NCBI GenBank assembly: GCA_947588665.1
Contig: CANPYU010000032.1
Span: 1 to 9,690, forward strand
Length of the DNA: 9,690 nt
From: an uncultured Bacilli bacterium
GTDB lineage: Bacteria > Bacillota_I > Bacilli_A > RF39 > UBA660
Direction of reading: 5' to 3'
A program made the translations under genes and the position numbers. The first letter of the stretch is position 1; each line of letters starts with the position of its first letter. Below the pieces are notes generated by a model. That model searched no databases. It worked only from the letters and a program-made list of their open reading frames with translations, and was not told where the DNA came from. Below, piece after piece: positions 3,914-9,690 of this stretch.

Positions 3914-5249
3914 AATTCAACCTTTCATAAGTAACATTTAAATCTTTACTAACTGTAAACAAATATTCCATGGTGGCAATAACCTTCTCATCAGGATAAT
4001 CTTCAAAAGAAATTACTTTAAAAATAACTCTAGTTTGCCCTTCCTTTAAAGGATTTAAAAAATAATTATTAGTTACATGTGTACTACCTAAAACACTCAA
4101 ATCATGCTCTAACTCTAAAATATTTTCATCAATTACTTCTTCAATAATATTTACATCTTTCCCATCATAGCTAATACTAAATTTAGGTAATTTAGACTCT
4201 ATTTTAATACCTATTTTAGAATTTTTTAAAGTATAATATAAATCATCTATCTCATATTTATCAGTTAAATCTTTATTTAAAAAATCTTTTAAAAGATATT
4301 TCTCTTCCCCATTAAATATGACATAAACATTATTACTTTTATGACAATTAAAATAATAAATATGTTTATCATCTTCAAAAAATTTTTCTAATCCTTCTTC
4401 ACACTTAGATGTATTATCAATAAATTCTATAGAGTAACCCACATATTCTTTACTTTTAAAATAATTTAATGTTTTAAATAATCCTGTAGATATTAATATT
4501 CCAATTACCAAAGTTATCATATATCCTAAAACATCTTTTTTAGTTATTTTACTTTTACTTTTACTAAATAAAAATATATTATTTAACAACTTTTTAAAAC
4601 TATTAATTTTAAGTATAAAATAAAAAATTAAAGCCCCACCAACATTTAAAATAATATCATCAATATCAAAAGTTCCTGATATAGTTAAAACCTGAATTAA
4701 TTCAATACCCAAACTAACACAAGAAACTGTTAAAATAAATATTTTAGTTTTATTTTGTTTAGGAAATATTAAAGGAAGTAAAAAAGCTAAGGGAATTAAA
4801 GCAATAATATTTCCTAAAATATTATAAATAAAAATATTAACACTAACATTAGAAGCTAGTAGTGCTTTAATAAAATTAATCGTTGTCTTAAAAGGAACCA
4901 GCCTAACCGAAGTTGCAAGATAATTTTTTAATATTTCTTTACTAGAAAAAATAAACTGCCAATTAAAACCTCGCCGTACATCAAAAATAGTCATCTGTAT
5001 TAATAAAAGACCATATAAGATTAAACTATAATATAAAGTCATCTTTAAAAATTTGTTATTATTTTTATATCTATTTAAAAATAAATTACCTAAATAAAAG
5101 AAGAAAACAGATAAAAGCAAAACTATAATATTTTCTAATTCATTAAACATAATATGCGAATTAAAAAAGCCATATAAAAAAATTAATAATAAAAACAAAG
5201 ATATCAAAAAATTAACAATTATTCCCTTAAATCTTATTTTTTTTTGCAT
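3912..5249 (-). CDS. VanZ-family membrane protein with exported C-terminal domain
   Basis: A 445-aa protein. The N-terminal half (about 10-215) is a VanZ-like membrane domain with helices near 10-30, 40-58, 68-88, 139-162, 167-190 and 198-214. It carries the family hallmarks VPFKT (118-122), NILGNIIALIPLAFLLP (143-159), ELIQ (183-186) and FDIDDIILNVGG (194-205). A basic loop (215-239) and another helix (about 240-260) lead to a 180-residue region that should lie outside the cell. This region has two Cys (283, 302), which could form a disulfide, and a beta-rich end around 390-440. VanZ itself gives low-level teicoplanin resistance by an unclear mechanism; VanZ-like proteins elsewhere have varied, mostly unknown roles. 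No glycopeptide genes surround it, so I do not call it a resistance gene. Start: ATG at 5249 with GGGAG about 8 nt upstream. Confidence 0.88.
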   Translation of the reverse strand: MQKKIRFKGIIVNFLISLFLLLIFLYGFFNSHIMFNELENIIVLLLSVFFFYLGNLFLNRYKNNNKFLKMTLYYSLILYGLLLIQMTIFDVRRGFNWQFIFSSKEILKNYLATSVRLVPFKTTINFIKALLASNVSVNIFIYNILGNIIALIPLAFLLPLIFPKQNKTKIFILTVSCVSLGIELIQVLTISGTFDIDDIILNVGGALIFYFILKINSFKKLLNNIFLFSKSKSKITKKDVLGYMITLVIGILISTGLFKTLNYFKSKEYVGYSIEFIDNTSKCEEGLEKFFEDDKHIYYFNCHKSNNVYVIFNGEEKYLLKDFLNKDLTDKYEIDDLYYTLKNSKIGIKIESKLPKFSISYDGKDVNIIEEVIDENILELEHDLSVLGSTHVTNNYFLNPLKEGQTRVIFKVISFEDYPDEKVIATMEYLFTVSKDLNVTYERLN

Positions 5250-5275
5250 AATAAATACTCCCTTTATCTAGTATA

Positions 5276-5304
5276 ATTATAATATATCTTTAAAAAAAAT
5301 AAAA
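5276..5304 (-). promoter_or_regulatory. Possible promoter of the VanZ gene
   Basis: A consensus -10 TATAAT on the minus strand (5281-5276) would start the transcript about 20 nt before the VanZ ATG, keeping the Shine-Dalgarno. The -35 at 17-bp spacing (TTTTAT, 5304-5299) is poor, and the region is A+T-rich enough for chance TATAAT matches. It lies directly after the upstream gene's terminator, where a promoter is needed. Confidence 0.4.
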
Positions 5305-5329
5305 GCATAATAAACTTTATTTATTAAGC
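5291..5329 (-). terminator. Intrinsic terminator of the TPR gene
   Basis: Minus-strand GCTTAATAAA (5329-5320) pairs with TTTATTATGC (5314-5305) with one mismatch and a 5-nt loop, then TTTTATTTTTTTT (5304-5292). The first arm contains the last sense codons of the TPR gene, and its TAA stop lies in the loop. It separates the TPR gene from the VanZ gene. Confidence 0.75.
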
Positions 5330-6444
5330 CTTTTTCTTATTAATTCACCATTAGCTTCTGCTAAAATTTTATTTTGCATTGGCTCACTTAATTTAATAAC
5401 ATCACCAACTAAAGAAGCACTAGAATGTCTAATAATATCAGAACAAGGAGTAAACAATCCTTCAACTACCTTTAAATTAAGGCACTCATAATTATTATTT
5501 TCATCATAGCCTAAAAATAATAGATATCTTGTAATAATCCCTTTATAAGCTAAAACTACCACATCATTAATGTTTAGCTTACTTTTTAAATCATTTAAAA
5601 ATTCCTTTTGATAGATATTTAATTTATCATAAAATTTCAATGAATAATAATTAACAAGCATTTTCCATATATTATGTAACGACATCATGTTTACTTCTGA
5701 AACAATATTCTCAATCTCATCCGTCCTAAACATGATCATATTTCCCGTTAAATAACCATCTAATTTACCTACATTATTTTTAGGTTCTAAGTGATAAATT
5801 TCCGGTATTACAATTGAACTTAAAGAAAAACCTAATACTTCATTACCTCGAACTTTATATATTAAATAAGGAACATTTGATTTAGCAAAAGCATAATCTT
5901 TTAAATAAACAATCATCCCCGAAGTTAACTCTTCTCCTCTTTCTTTAAAATATTCATAATTCGTTCTTATATAACTATTATTTAAAGCTTTATCTAATTT
6001 ATCTTTAATTTCTTTAATAATCACTGTTGTAACAGTATCCGGATTTAATTTTAAAGCTATATCAATATAATAATAAGCCTTTTTTATATCTCCCAACTTA
6101 TAATAAACATTCCCTAAATGGGCATAAACTAAAGCTGTATTCATTCCTTTTTCTATGCACTGAAATAAAGCATCTCGAGCTTCTATAAACAAATAATGTT
6201 TACAATAATGTATTGCCTCAGTCAACATAAAATAGGCACTACTATCCATACTATGCATTATTTTTTTATACTTTAAAGCTTCTTCTTTTTGCCCCAACTT
6301 TAAATAAGCAATTATGAGCATCAAACATAATTTAGGACTTAATTTCCCCCTAATTTCTTCATACTGTAAAATTAAATCTACTACTTTTTTATAATTATGA
6401 GCATAATAAAAATCATTTATTAATCTTAATAAATCTTCTTCCAT
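5317..6444 (-). CDS. Tetratricopeptide-repeat protein with a PemK/MazF-like C-terminal region
   Basis: A 375-aa protein, probably cytoplasmic, with no signal peptide or membrane helix. Residues 1-150 are paired helices. The clearest TPR is at about 103-136 (ALVYAHLGNVYYKLGDIKKA, ending LNPD), with weaker units at about 5-35, 37-66 and 70-100. From about 174 the character changes. GMIVYLKDYAFAKSNVPYLIYKV, followed by GFSLSS, resembles the start of PemK/MazF-like beta-barrels, in which a GDIVxV strand is followed by a conserved Pro-Val-Leu strand. Whether it is a nuclease cannot be judged from this. The rest (about 215-375) is mixed and unrecognised. TPRs bind partner proteins. A partner could be the membrane protease encoded 58 bp upstream on the same strand, but that is only inference. 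The ATG at 6444 has GAGGGTGG about 7 nt upstream. Confidence 0.8.
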   Translation of the reverse strand: MEEDLLRLINDFYYAHNYKKVVDLILQYEEIRGKLSPKLCLMLIIAYLKLGQKEEALKYKKIMHSMDSSAYFMLTEAIHYCKHYLFIEARDALFQCIEKGMNTALVYAHLGNVYYKLGDIKKAYYYIDIALKLNPDTVTTVIIKEIKDKLDKALNNSYIRTNYEYFKERGEELTSGMIVYLKDYAFAKSNVPYLIYKVRGNEVLGFSLSSIVIPEIYHLEPKNNVGKLDGYLTGNMIMFRTDEIENIVSEVNMMSLHNIWKMLVNYYSLKFYDKLNIYQKEFLNDLKSKLNINDVVVLAYKGIITRYLLFLGYDENNNYECLNLKVVEGLFTPCSDIIRHSSASLVGDVIKLSEPMQNKILAEANGELIRKRLNK

Positions 6445-6471
6445 AAAAAACCACCCTCTCTAGCCCAAAAC

Positions 6472-6500
6472 ATTGTATCAAAAATCATTATAAAAAACAA
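6472..6500 (-). promoter_or_regulatory. Promoter of the TPR gene
   Basis: On the minus strand, -35 TTGTTT (6500-6495), 17-bp spacer, -10 TACAAT (6477-6472) preceded by TTGA. Predicted start near 6465, about 20 nt before the ATG and upstream of the ribosome binding site. I see no terminator between the protease gene and this promoter, so the TPR gene may also receive read-through from the protease transcript. Confidence 0.6.
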
Positions 6501-6502
6501 GT

Positions 6503-7510
6503 CTAAATATCCTTCAACTTCAAAAGTACCTCTTCAAATGTTTTAGCATTAATAATTTTAATAGAAAAATTTCTTTCTTTAGCTACTTGCACTGCTTCTT
6601 CATAATTTTCTACCGGACAAATAAATACTTCTGCCCCTTTTTTCACTGCTCCAATTAATTTATATTTAACTCCCCCAATTTCTCCTACATTTCCCTCAAC
6701 ATCAATTGTTCCTGTCCCAACAATCTTTTTTCCTTTAGTAATATCTTCTTCAATTAGCTGGTTATAAACCGTAAGACTCATCATTAATCCCCCACTGCTA
6801 CCCATTTCACTAGCCTTTGATTCTATCTTTAAATCTGGTTTAACTTGATATTCATAAGTTGTAATAAAACTTATTCCAATCTTTACACCAGCATCATCTT
6901 TATAAGTAACCGCATAACAATCTTTCTCTTTATTATCTCTTTTAACTCTTAATTTAACTTTTATACCTTTATCTAATTTAGTTATATAATCTTGTAATTC
7001 CTCTAAAGAATTAATATCAAGATCATTAACACTTATAATATTATCTCCTACTTTTAAATTAGTTTTAGCTTCACTTGTAATATAACCAACATTATTAACT
7101 ACATTCTTAATTTTAAGATCTTTATTTGCCATTTTATAAGCATTAATAACCACCGCATCCATAGATTCTTGTAAATACAATCTTTCACGCGCAATCATTT
7201 CTTCCATATTTTCCCCTTCAATTGTTAAATCTTCTTTTTTAACAATATCCCAATCAGGAATAATTTTAGATATTAATAAAAACGGAATAGACCCTCTAAC
7301 CATAGAAACATACGCCATATTAAAAGAGCCTGAAGCATCATACCCACCATCAACTTTTATGCGATCATTTAAATCAACAGCTCCTCCAGGAGTATATATT
7401 GAATATGGCAGTTCCACCATAAATAATAAAAAAATACATATTAATATAATAAGACTTTTATAATTCTCTTTAATAAAATCTCTAGTTTTTTCATATAATT
7501 TATTAAACAT
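6503..7510 (-). CDS. ylbL: Membrane-anchored PDZ/Lon-type (S16) serine protease, YlbL/SepM family
   Basis: A 335-aa protein with a short basic N-terminus, one membrane helix (about 18-34) and the rest outside the cell. The family's post-helix motif YSIYTPGGAVDL is at 36-47. A PDZ domain follows (about 130-195; VGYITSEAKTNLKVGDNIISV). The C-terminal Lon-type protease domain (about 205-335) has the catalytic Ser in GSSGGL (Ser239) and the partner Lys in GGVKYKLIGA (Lys284), matching the Ser-Lys dyad of S16 peptidases. The length is normal for the family. Streptococcus SepM processes the competence-stimulating peptide and Bacillus YlbL is implicated in cell-division checkpoint control. The substrate here is unknown. 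The ATG at 7510 has GGTGAT just upstream, and an extended -10 lies at 7527-7535. Confidence 0.95.
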   Translation of the reverse strand: MFNKLYEKTRDFIKENYKSLIILICIFLLFMVELPYSIYTPGGAVDLNDRIKVDGGYDASGSFNMAYVSMVRGSIPFLLISKIIPDWDIVKKEDLTIEGENMEEMIARERLYLQESMDAVVINAYKMANKDLKIKNVVNNVGYITSEAKTNLKVGDNIISVNDLDINSLEELQDYITKLDKGIKVKLRVKRDNKEKDCYAVTYKDDAGVKIGISFITTYEYQVKPDLKIESKASEMGSSGGLMMSLTVYNQLIEEDITKGKKIVGTGTIDVEGNVGEIGGVKYKLIGAVKKGAEVFICPVENYEEAVQVAKERNFSIKIINAKTFEEVLLKLKDI

Positions 7511-7526
7511 TTATATCACCCATTTA

Positions 7527-7535
7527 ATTATACCA
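7527..7535 (-). promoter_or_regulatory. Extended -10 promoter of the protease gene
   Basis: TGGTATAAT on the minus strand (7535-7527) is a perfect extended -10 (TGnTATAAT). There is no good -35, which such promoters do not need. The start would fall near 7520, leaving a leader of about 10 nt that still contains the GGTGA ribosome binding site. It sits inside the 41-bp divergent gap, so the opposite gene's promoter must overlap it or lie in the protease gene. Confidence 0.55.
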
Positions 7536-7551
7536 CGAAATTGAGGTAATT

Positions 7552-8457
7552 ATGAAAGAAAAAATAGAGAACTTTACTTTTACTTTATGTTTATTTCTTG
7601 CTATATATTTTATTTTTCAAAATAATCAAGAAATAAGCAATATTATTATTGAAGGAACTAACCTTTTCTTTACCAAAGTTTTTGTATCTTTATTCCCTAT
7701 GTTCATTATAAATGATTTACTTATTGCTCTAAATATTCCTTATTACTTTTATCTATTATTTAATAAGCTATTTAAAAAATTATTTAAAACCAGTGGTATT
7801 GCTTGTTATGTTTTCATCATGAGCTTAATAAGTGGAACCCCAAGTAATGCATATATCTTAAAAACTTTAGTAAATGATAACATTATATCTCTTGCTGAAG
7901 CTAACCATTATTTATATTTTACCTACTTTTCTAATCCCTTATTTCTAACTTTAATGTTATCTTTAATATTTCCTTCCCATATAGTTGTAAAAATTATTCT
8001 CATACATTATCTAAGTAATATTATTATTGGCCTCATTAAAAGAAATAAAGCCCCACTTATTAGTAATACAGAATTAAAAATTAAAAAAACCCATCTAAGT
8101 AGTGCCTTAACTAAAAGCATTAAAAAAAGTATGTCTACTCTTTTAATGATCTTAGGCACTATAATTTTTTATATGATTTTAACCCATATAATTACAAATA
8201 TCATTCCTTTAAATAATATTTTAAAAGTATCTATCTCCGGTTTCTTTGAAATAACTAGAGGCCTTAATTTACTTAATAATTTAGATATAATTTTAAAATT
8301 AAAAGAAATTATTGCTATATCTATAATCTCTTTTGGCGGTTTAAGTATTCATACTCAAATAAAAGGAATATTAGAAGATACTGAAATTAAATATAGTTAT
8401 TTCTTAAAAGGAAGAATTATGCAAACTATTATTAGTATTATTTTAATAATTATTTAG
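7552..8457 (+). CDS. ylbJ: YlbJ-like polytopic membrane protein (nucleoside-recognition/Gate-type)
   Basis: A 301-aa protein made almost wholly of membrane helices (about 8-22, 37-60, 84-100, 120-142, 145-162, 193-219, 252-268, 285-301). Features matching the YlbJ family are SLFPMFIINDLLI (46-58), a Ser-Gly-x-Pro loop SGTPSNA (94-100), GFFEITRG (230-237) and SFGGLSIHTQ (260-269). In Bacillus subtilis ylbJ is sporulation-controlled, sits in the same neighbourhood as ylbL and is needed for heat-resistant spores; its transport substrate is not known to me. This copy is about 100 residues shorter than I recall for B. subtilis YlbJ. It is divergent from the YlbL-like protease across 41 bp. The ATG at 7552 has GAGGT (7543-7547) upstream. 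The last 8 bp overlap the convergent pseudopilin gene. Confidence 0.85.
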   Translation: MKEKIENFTFTLCLFLAIYFIFQNNQEISNIIIEGTNLFFTKVFVSLFPMFIINDLLIALNIPYYFYLLFNKLFKKLFKTSGIACYVFIMSLISGTPSNAYILKTLVNDNIISLAEANHYLYFTYFSNPLFLTLMLSLIFPSHIVVKIILIHYLSNIIIGLIKRNKAPLISNTELKIKKTHLSSALTKSIKKSMSTLLMILGTIIFYMILTHIITNIIPLNNILKVSISGFFEITRGLNLLNNLDIILKLKEIIAISIISFGGLSIHTQIKGILEDTEIKYSYFLKGRIMQTIISIILIII

Positions 8458-8965
8458 TACAAATAAAACTATCAGGATAATTATTATTACCAATTAACCC
8501 AATATAACTTAAACTTATATCATCAATATTAGTATTATTTTTATTATCTATTAAAACAGGAATATTTAAACTAACTAAATAATAACTATTATCTATCTTT
8601 TGATATTTATAACTAGGACATAAACTATAAGTAGCATTCTTACTATTTAATTTATATTCCGTATCATCATATACTAAACTTTTATCTTTTATAATTAATT
8701 CTTTTTTACTTTCCATAAATTCCAAACTAATAATTAAACTATCATCTAATTTATTTATTTTTAATCCCTTTAACTCATATTTCAAAAAATCACTTTCAAT
8801 ATTTTTAATAATGGTTGTTCTATTAATCTCATCATCACTAGCATAATCTTTAGCACTATTAATATTATCTAAAGAAAATATTAATTTTAATAACAACAAC
8901 ATAACAACTGAAATTAAAGATATACTTATTAATAATTCTAAAATTGTAACTCCCCTTTTATTCAT
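8450..8965 (-). CDS. Minor pseudopilin (prepilin-type N-terminus), second of a pair
   Basis: A 171-aa protein. Residues MNKRG are the prepilin leader. Cleavage after Gly5 exposes Val6, and Glu10 is the conserved +5 Glu of type IV pilins and pseudopilins, within GVTILELLISISLISV. The following helix (6-30) anchors the protein before assembly. The remaining domain is unrecognised, with Cys116 and Cys169 available for a disulfide. The start at ATG 8965 is preferred because GGGTGA lies 6 nt upstream. A GTG at 8974 in the same frame would add three residues. The gene overlaps the end of the preceding pseudopilin gene by 8 bp, implying coupled translation. It resembles ComGF/PulJ-type minor pseudopilins in size and position after a smaller one, but no ATPase, platform protein or prepilin peptidase is visible. 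No terminator follows. The gene ends 8 bp inside the convergent ylbJ-like gene. Confidence 0.85.
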   Translation of the reverse strand: MNKRGVTILELLISISLISVVMLLLLKLIFSLDNINSAKDYASDDEINRTTIIKNIESDFLKYELKGLKINKLDDSLIISLEFMESKKELIIKDKSLVYDDTEYKLNSKNATYSLCPSYKYQKIDNSYYLVSLNIPVLIDNKNNTNIDDISLSYIGLIGNNNYPDSFICTK

Positions 8966-9404
8966 AATCTTCACCCATTAACCCTAAAGATGCATAAGAA
9001 TTATCTTTAAATTCCACGATCAAACGATATTTATATTCACCCATATTTGATAAACTATTAACATAATTATTAAAATAACTAGAATATAAATTATCATCAT
9101 ACTTCTTTAAATCATATAAAGCAATATATATCTTACTAATATCAAATTCATCAAATAATGTTTTACAACCATCCAAATTAAAATCTATACAACTTAATTC
9201 TTTAACACTATCTGTTTTATACCCATCTAACTTTAAATATTCTTTTAAATAATAAGCTTTATATATATTTGCAGCATCATCATATAATATATTCTTTTTA
9301 CTATTACTAACCATATTAGAGAATGTTCCATACAAAAGAAGCAAAGAAACAGACAAAAAAGTTATAACTATAATAGTTTCTAATAATGCAAAACCTTTTT
9401 TCAT
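8958..9404 (-). CDS. Minor pseudopilin (prepilin-type N-terminus), first of a pair
   Basis: A 148-aa protein with a very short prepilin leader MKKG, cleaved before Phe5, with Glu9 as the +5 residue (GFALLETIIVITFLSVS) and a hydrophobic helix to about residue 25. The rest is a soluble domain with Cys72 and Cys80 close together (SCIDFNLDGC), a likely local disulfide loop. The C-terminal strand RLIVEFKDNSYASLGLMG suggests a pilin-like beta sheet. ATG 9404 has AGGTGA about 4 nt upstream and a good promoter at 9426-9453. It is the first gene of a two-gene unit with the pseudopilin at 8450-8965. Pseudopilins form short filaments in competence and type II secretion systems. The system served here is outside the window. 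Confidence 0.87.
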   Translation of the reverse strand: MKKGFALLETIIVITFLSVSLLLLYGTFSNMVSNSKKNILYDDAANIYKAYYLKEYLKLDGYKTDSVKELSCIDFNLDGCKTLFDEFDISKIYIALYDLKKYDDNLYSSYFNNYVNSLSNMGEYKYRLIVEFKDNSYASLGLMGEDYE

Positions 9405-9425
9405 CTCTTCACCTACTCTACTTTA

Positions 9426-9453
9426 ATTATATCAAAAACAAATAATCTTGCAA
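9426..9453 (-). promoter_or_regulatory. Promoter of the pseudopilin pair
   Basis: -35 TTGCAA (9453-9448), 16-bp spacer, -10 TATAAT (9431-9426). Predicted start near 9419, about 15 nt before the ATG and upstream of AGGTGA. It begins right after the terminator at 9463-9492, so the pair is an independent transcription unit. Confidence 0.75.
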
Positions 9454-9462
9454 TATTTTTTA

Positions 9463-9492
9463 AACAAAAAATGCGAGGGAGAGAGCCCTGCA
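9463..9492 (-). terminator. Intrinsic terminator of the truncated upstream gene
   Basis: Minus-strand TGCAGGG (9492-9486) pairs with CCCT-C-GCA (9479-9472, one bulged C) around CTCTCT, followed by TTTTTTGTTT (9471-9462). It has the most G-C-rich stem among the protein-gene terminators of the window and lies 50 bp after the stop codon at 9542. Confidence 0.8.
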
Positions 9493-9499
9493 TATATCC

Positions 9500-9532
9500 T
9501 GCTCATACATAAAATTTAGAGCAATATGAGCA
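9500..9532. repeat. Inverted repeat in the 3' UTR of the truncated gene
   Basis: TGCTCATA (9500-9507) and TATGAGCA (9525-9532) are a perfect 8-bp inverted repeat with a 17-nt loop. It lies between the stop codon at 9542 and the terminator hairpin. There is no T run after it, so it is not itself an intrinsic terminator. It could stabilise the 3' end of the mRNA. Confidence 0.5.
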
Positions 9533-9541
9533 AGTATTAAA

Positions 9542-9690
9542 TTATTTTACTATATAAGGATTAGTCGATGATCCTATATCCCCTGTTCCAGTTGTAGTGA
9601 ACTCTGTATCAGCAGAGAGAATTATTACTGGACGCACACCAGACGGATCATACACAAAAAAGGGATCGAGGCATCCATCACCTCTACCAG
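9542..9690 (-). CDS. C-terminal end of an unidentified, probably secreted or surface protein (5' part outside window)
   Basis: The last 48 codons of a minus-strand gene ending in TAA (9544-9542). The readable tail contains DPSGVRPVIILSADTEF, then a Gly/Thr/Ser-rich turn (GTGDIGSS) and ends PYIVK. A Gly-Val-Arg-Pro-Val strand followed by a G-T-G linker and a terminal Pro-Tyr is a tail I associate with large surface or secreted proteins of uncultured Bacillota, some with prepilin-like N-termini. This is from memory. The reading frame is supported by its stop, the strong terminator 50 bp later and the lack of any other open frame on this strand. G+C is about 43% by hand count, far above the adjacent pseudopilin genes. 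It could be a pilin-related partner of the genes downstream. Confidence 0.65.
   Translation of the reverse strand, partial: GRGDGCLDPFFVYDPSGVRPVIILSADTEFTTTGTGDIGSSTNPYIVK

Noticed and set aside
3912..5249. Glycopeptide resistance gene call for the VanZ protein
   Set aside because: No vanA-type ligase, dehydrogenase, dipeptidase or regulator genes are nearby, and VanZ-like domains are widespread without resistance.
8445..8485. AATAATTAT...ATAATTATT inverted repeat as a bidirectional terminator
   Set aside because: The arms are pure A/T, the loop is over 20 nt and no T run follows on either strand. Such matches are expected by chance at this base composition.
8966..8974. GTG start at 8974 for the second pseudopilin
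   Set aside because: The in-frame ATG at 8965 has the better-spaced GGGTGA and gives a typical MNKRG prepilin leader.

Overview
The window is very A+T-rich, roughly a quarter G+C. It looks like chromosomal DNA of a low-GC Bacillota lineage of the Bacilli/Mollicutes-like kind. The reasons are GGAGG-type ribosome binding sites, relatives of Bacillus YlbJ, YlbL and YhaPQ, a VanZ protein, Gram-positive-style intrinsic terminators and very short intergenic gaps. TGG codes for Trp and I saw no sign of TGA recoding. I cannot name the species.

Layout. Positions 1-176 hold the end of a tRNA operon: a truncated CAT-anticodon tRNA, a complete tRNA-Leu(TAG) and a terminator. Positions 221-661 encode a 146-aa protein of unknown function. 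Positions 742-1464 have no long gene but carry the most interesting element, a tandem duplication of a module of about 340 bp spaced 383-387 bp. Each copy has, on the minus strand, a strong promoter, a leader, a near-perfect Shine-Dalgarno and a 27-codon gene for an almost wholly hydrophobic peptide. On the plus strand each copy has its own promoter and terminator, producing an RNA of about 110 nt antisense to the 3' UTR of the peptide mRNA. This is the architecture of a type I toxin-antitoxin locus. I do not recognise the peptide as any named family.

Positions 1565-3789, minus strand, are a two-gene ABC exporter operon (ATPase then permease, YhaQ/YhaP or NatA/NatB type) with a terminator folded over the last stop codon. 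Positions 3892-5304 encode a VanZ-family membrane protein with an added exported C-terminal half. Positions 5291-6500 encode a TPR protein whose C-terminal part resembles a PemK/MazF-like barrel. Positions 6503-7535 encode a membrane-anchored PDZ/Lon-type (S16) protease of the YlbL/SepM family. Divergent from it, at 7552-8457, is a YlbJ-like polytopic membrane protein. It converges with, and overlaps by 8 bp, a pair of minor pseudopilin genes on the minus strand (8450-9404). Those have a clear promoter and are insulated from the upstream gene by a terminator. The window ends inside a minus-strand gene (9542 to beyond 9690) with clearly higher G+C, whose C-terminal tail looks like that of a secreted or surface protein.

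Most of the genes act at the cell envelope: exporter, VanZ, membrane protease, YlbJ permease-like protein, pseudopilins and the toxin peptide. Except for the exporter pair, the pseudopilin pair and possibly protease plus TPR protein, they appear to be separate short transcription units.
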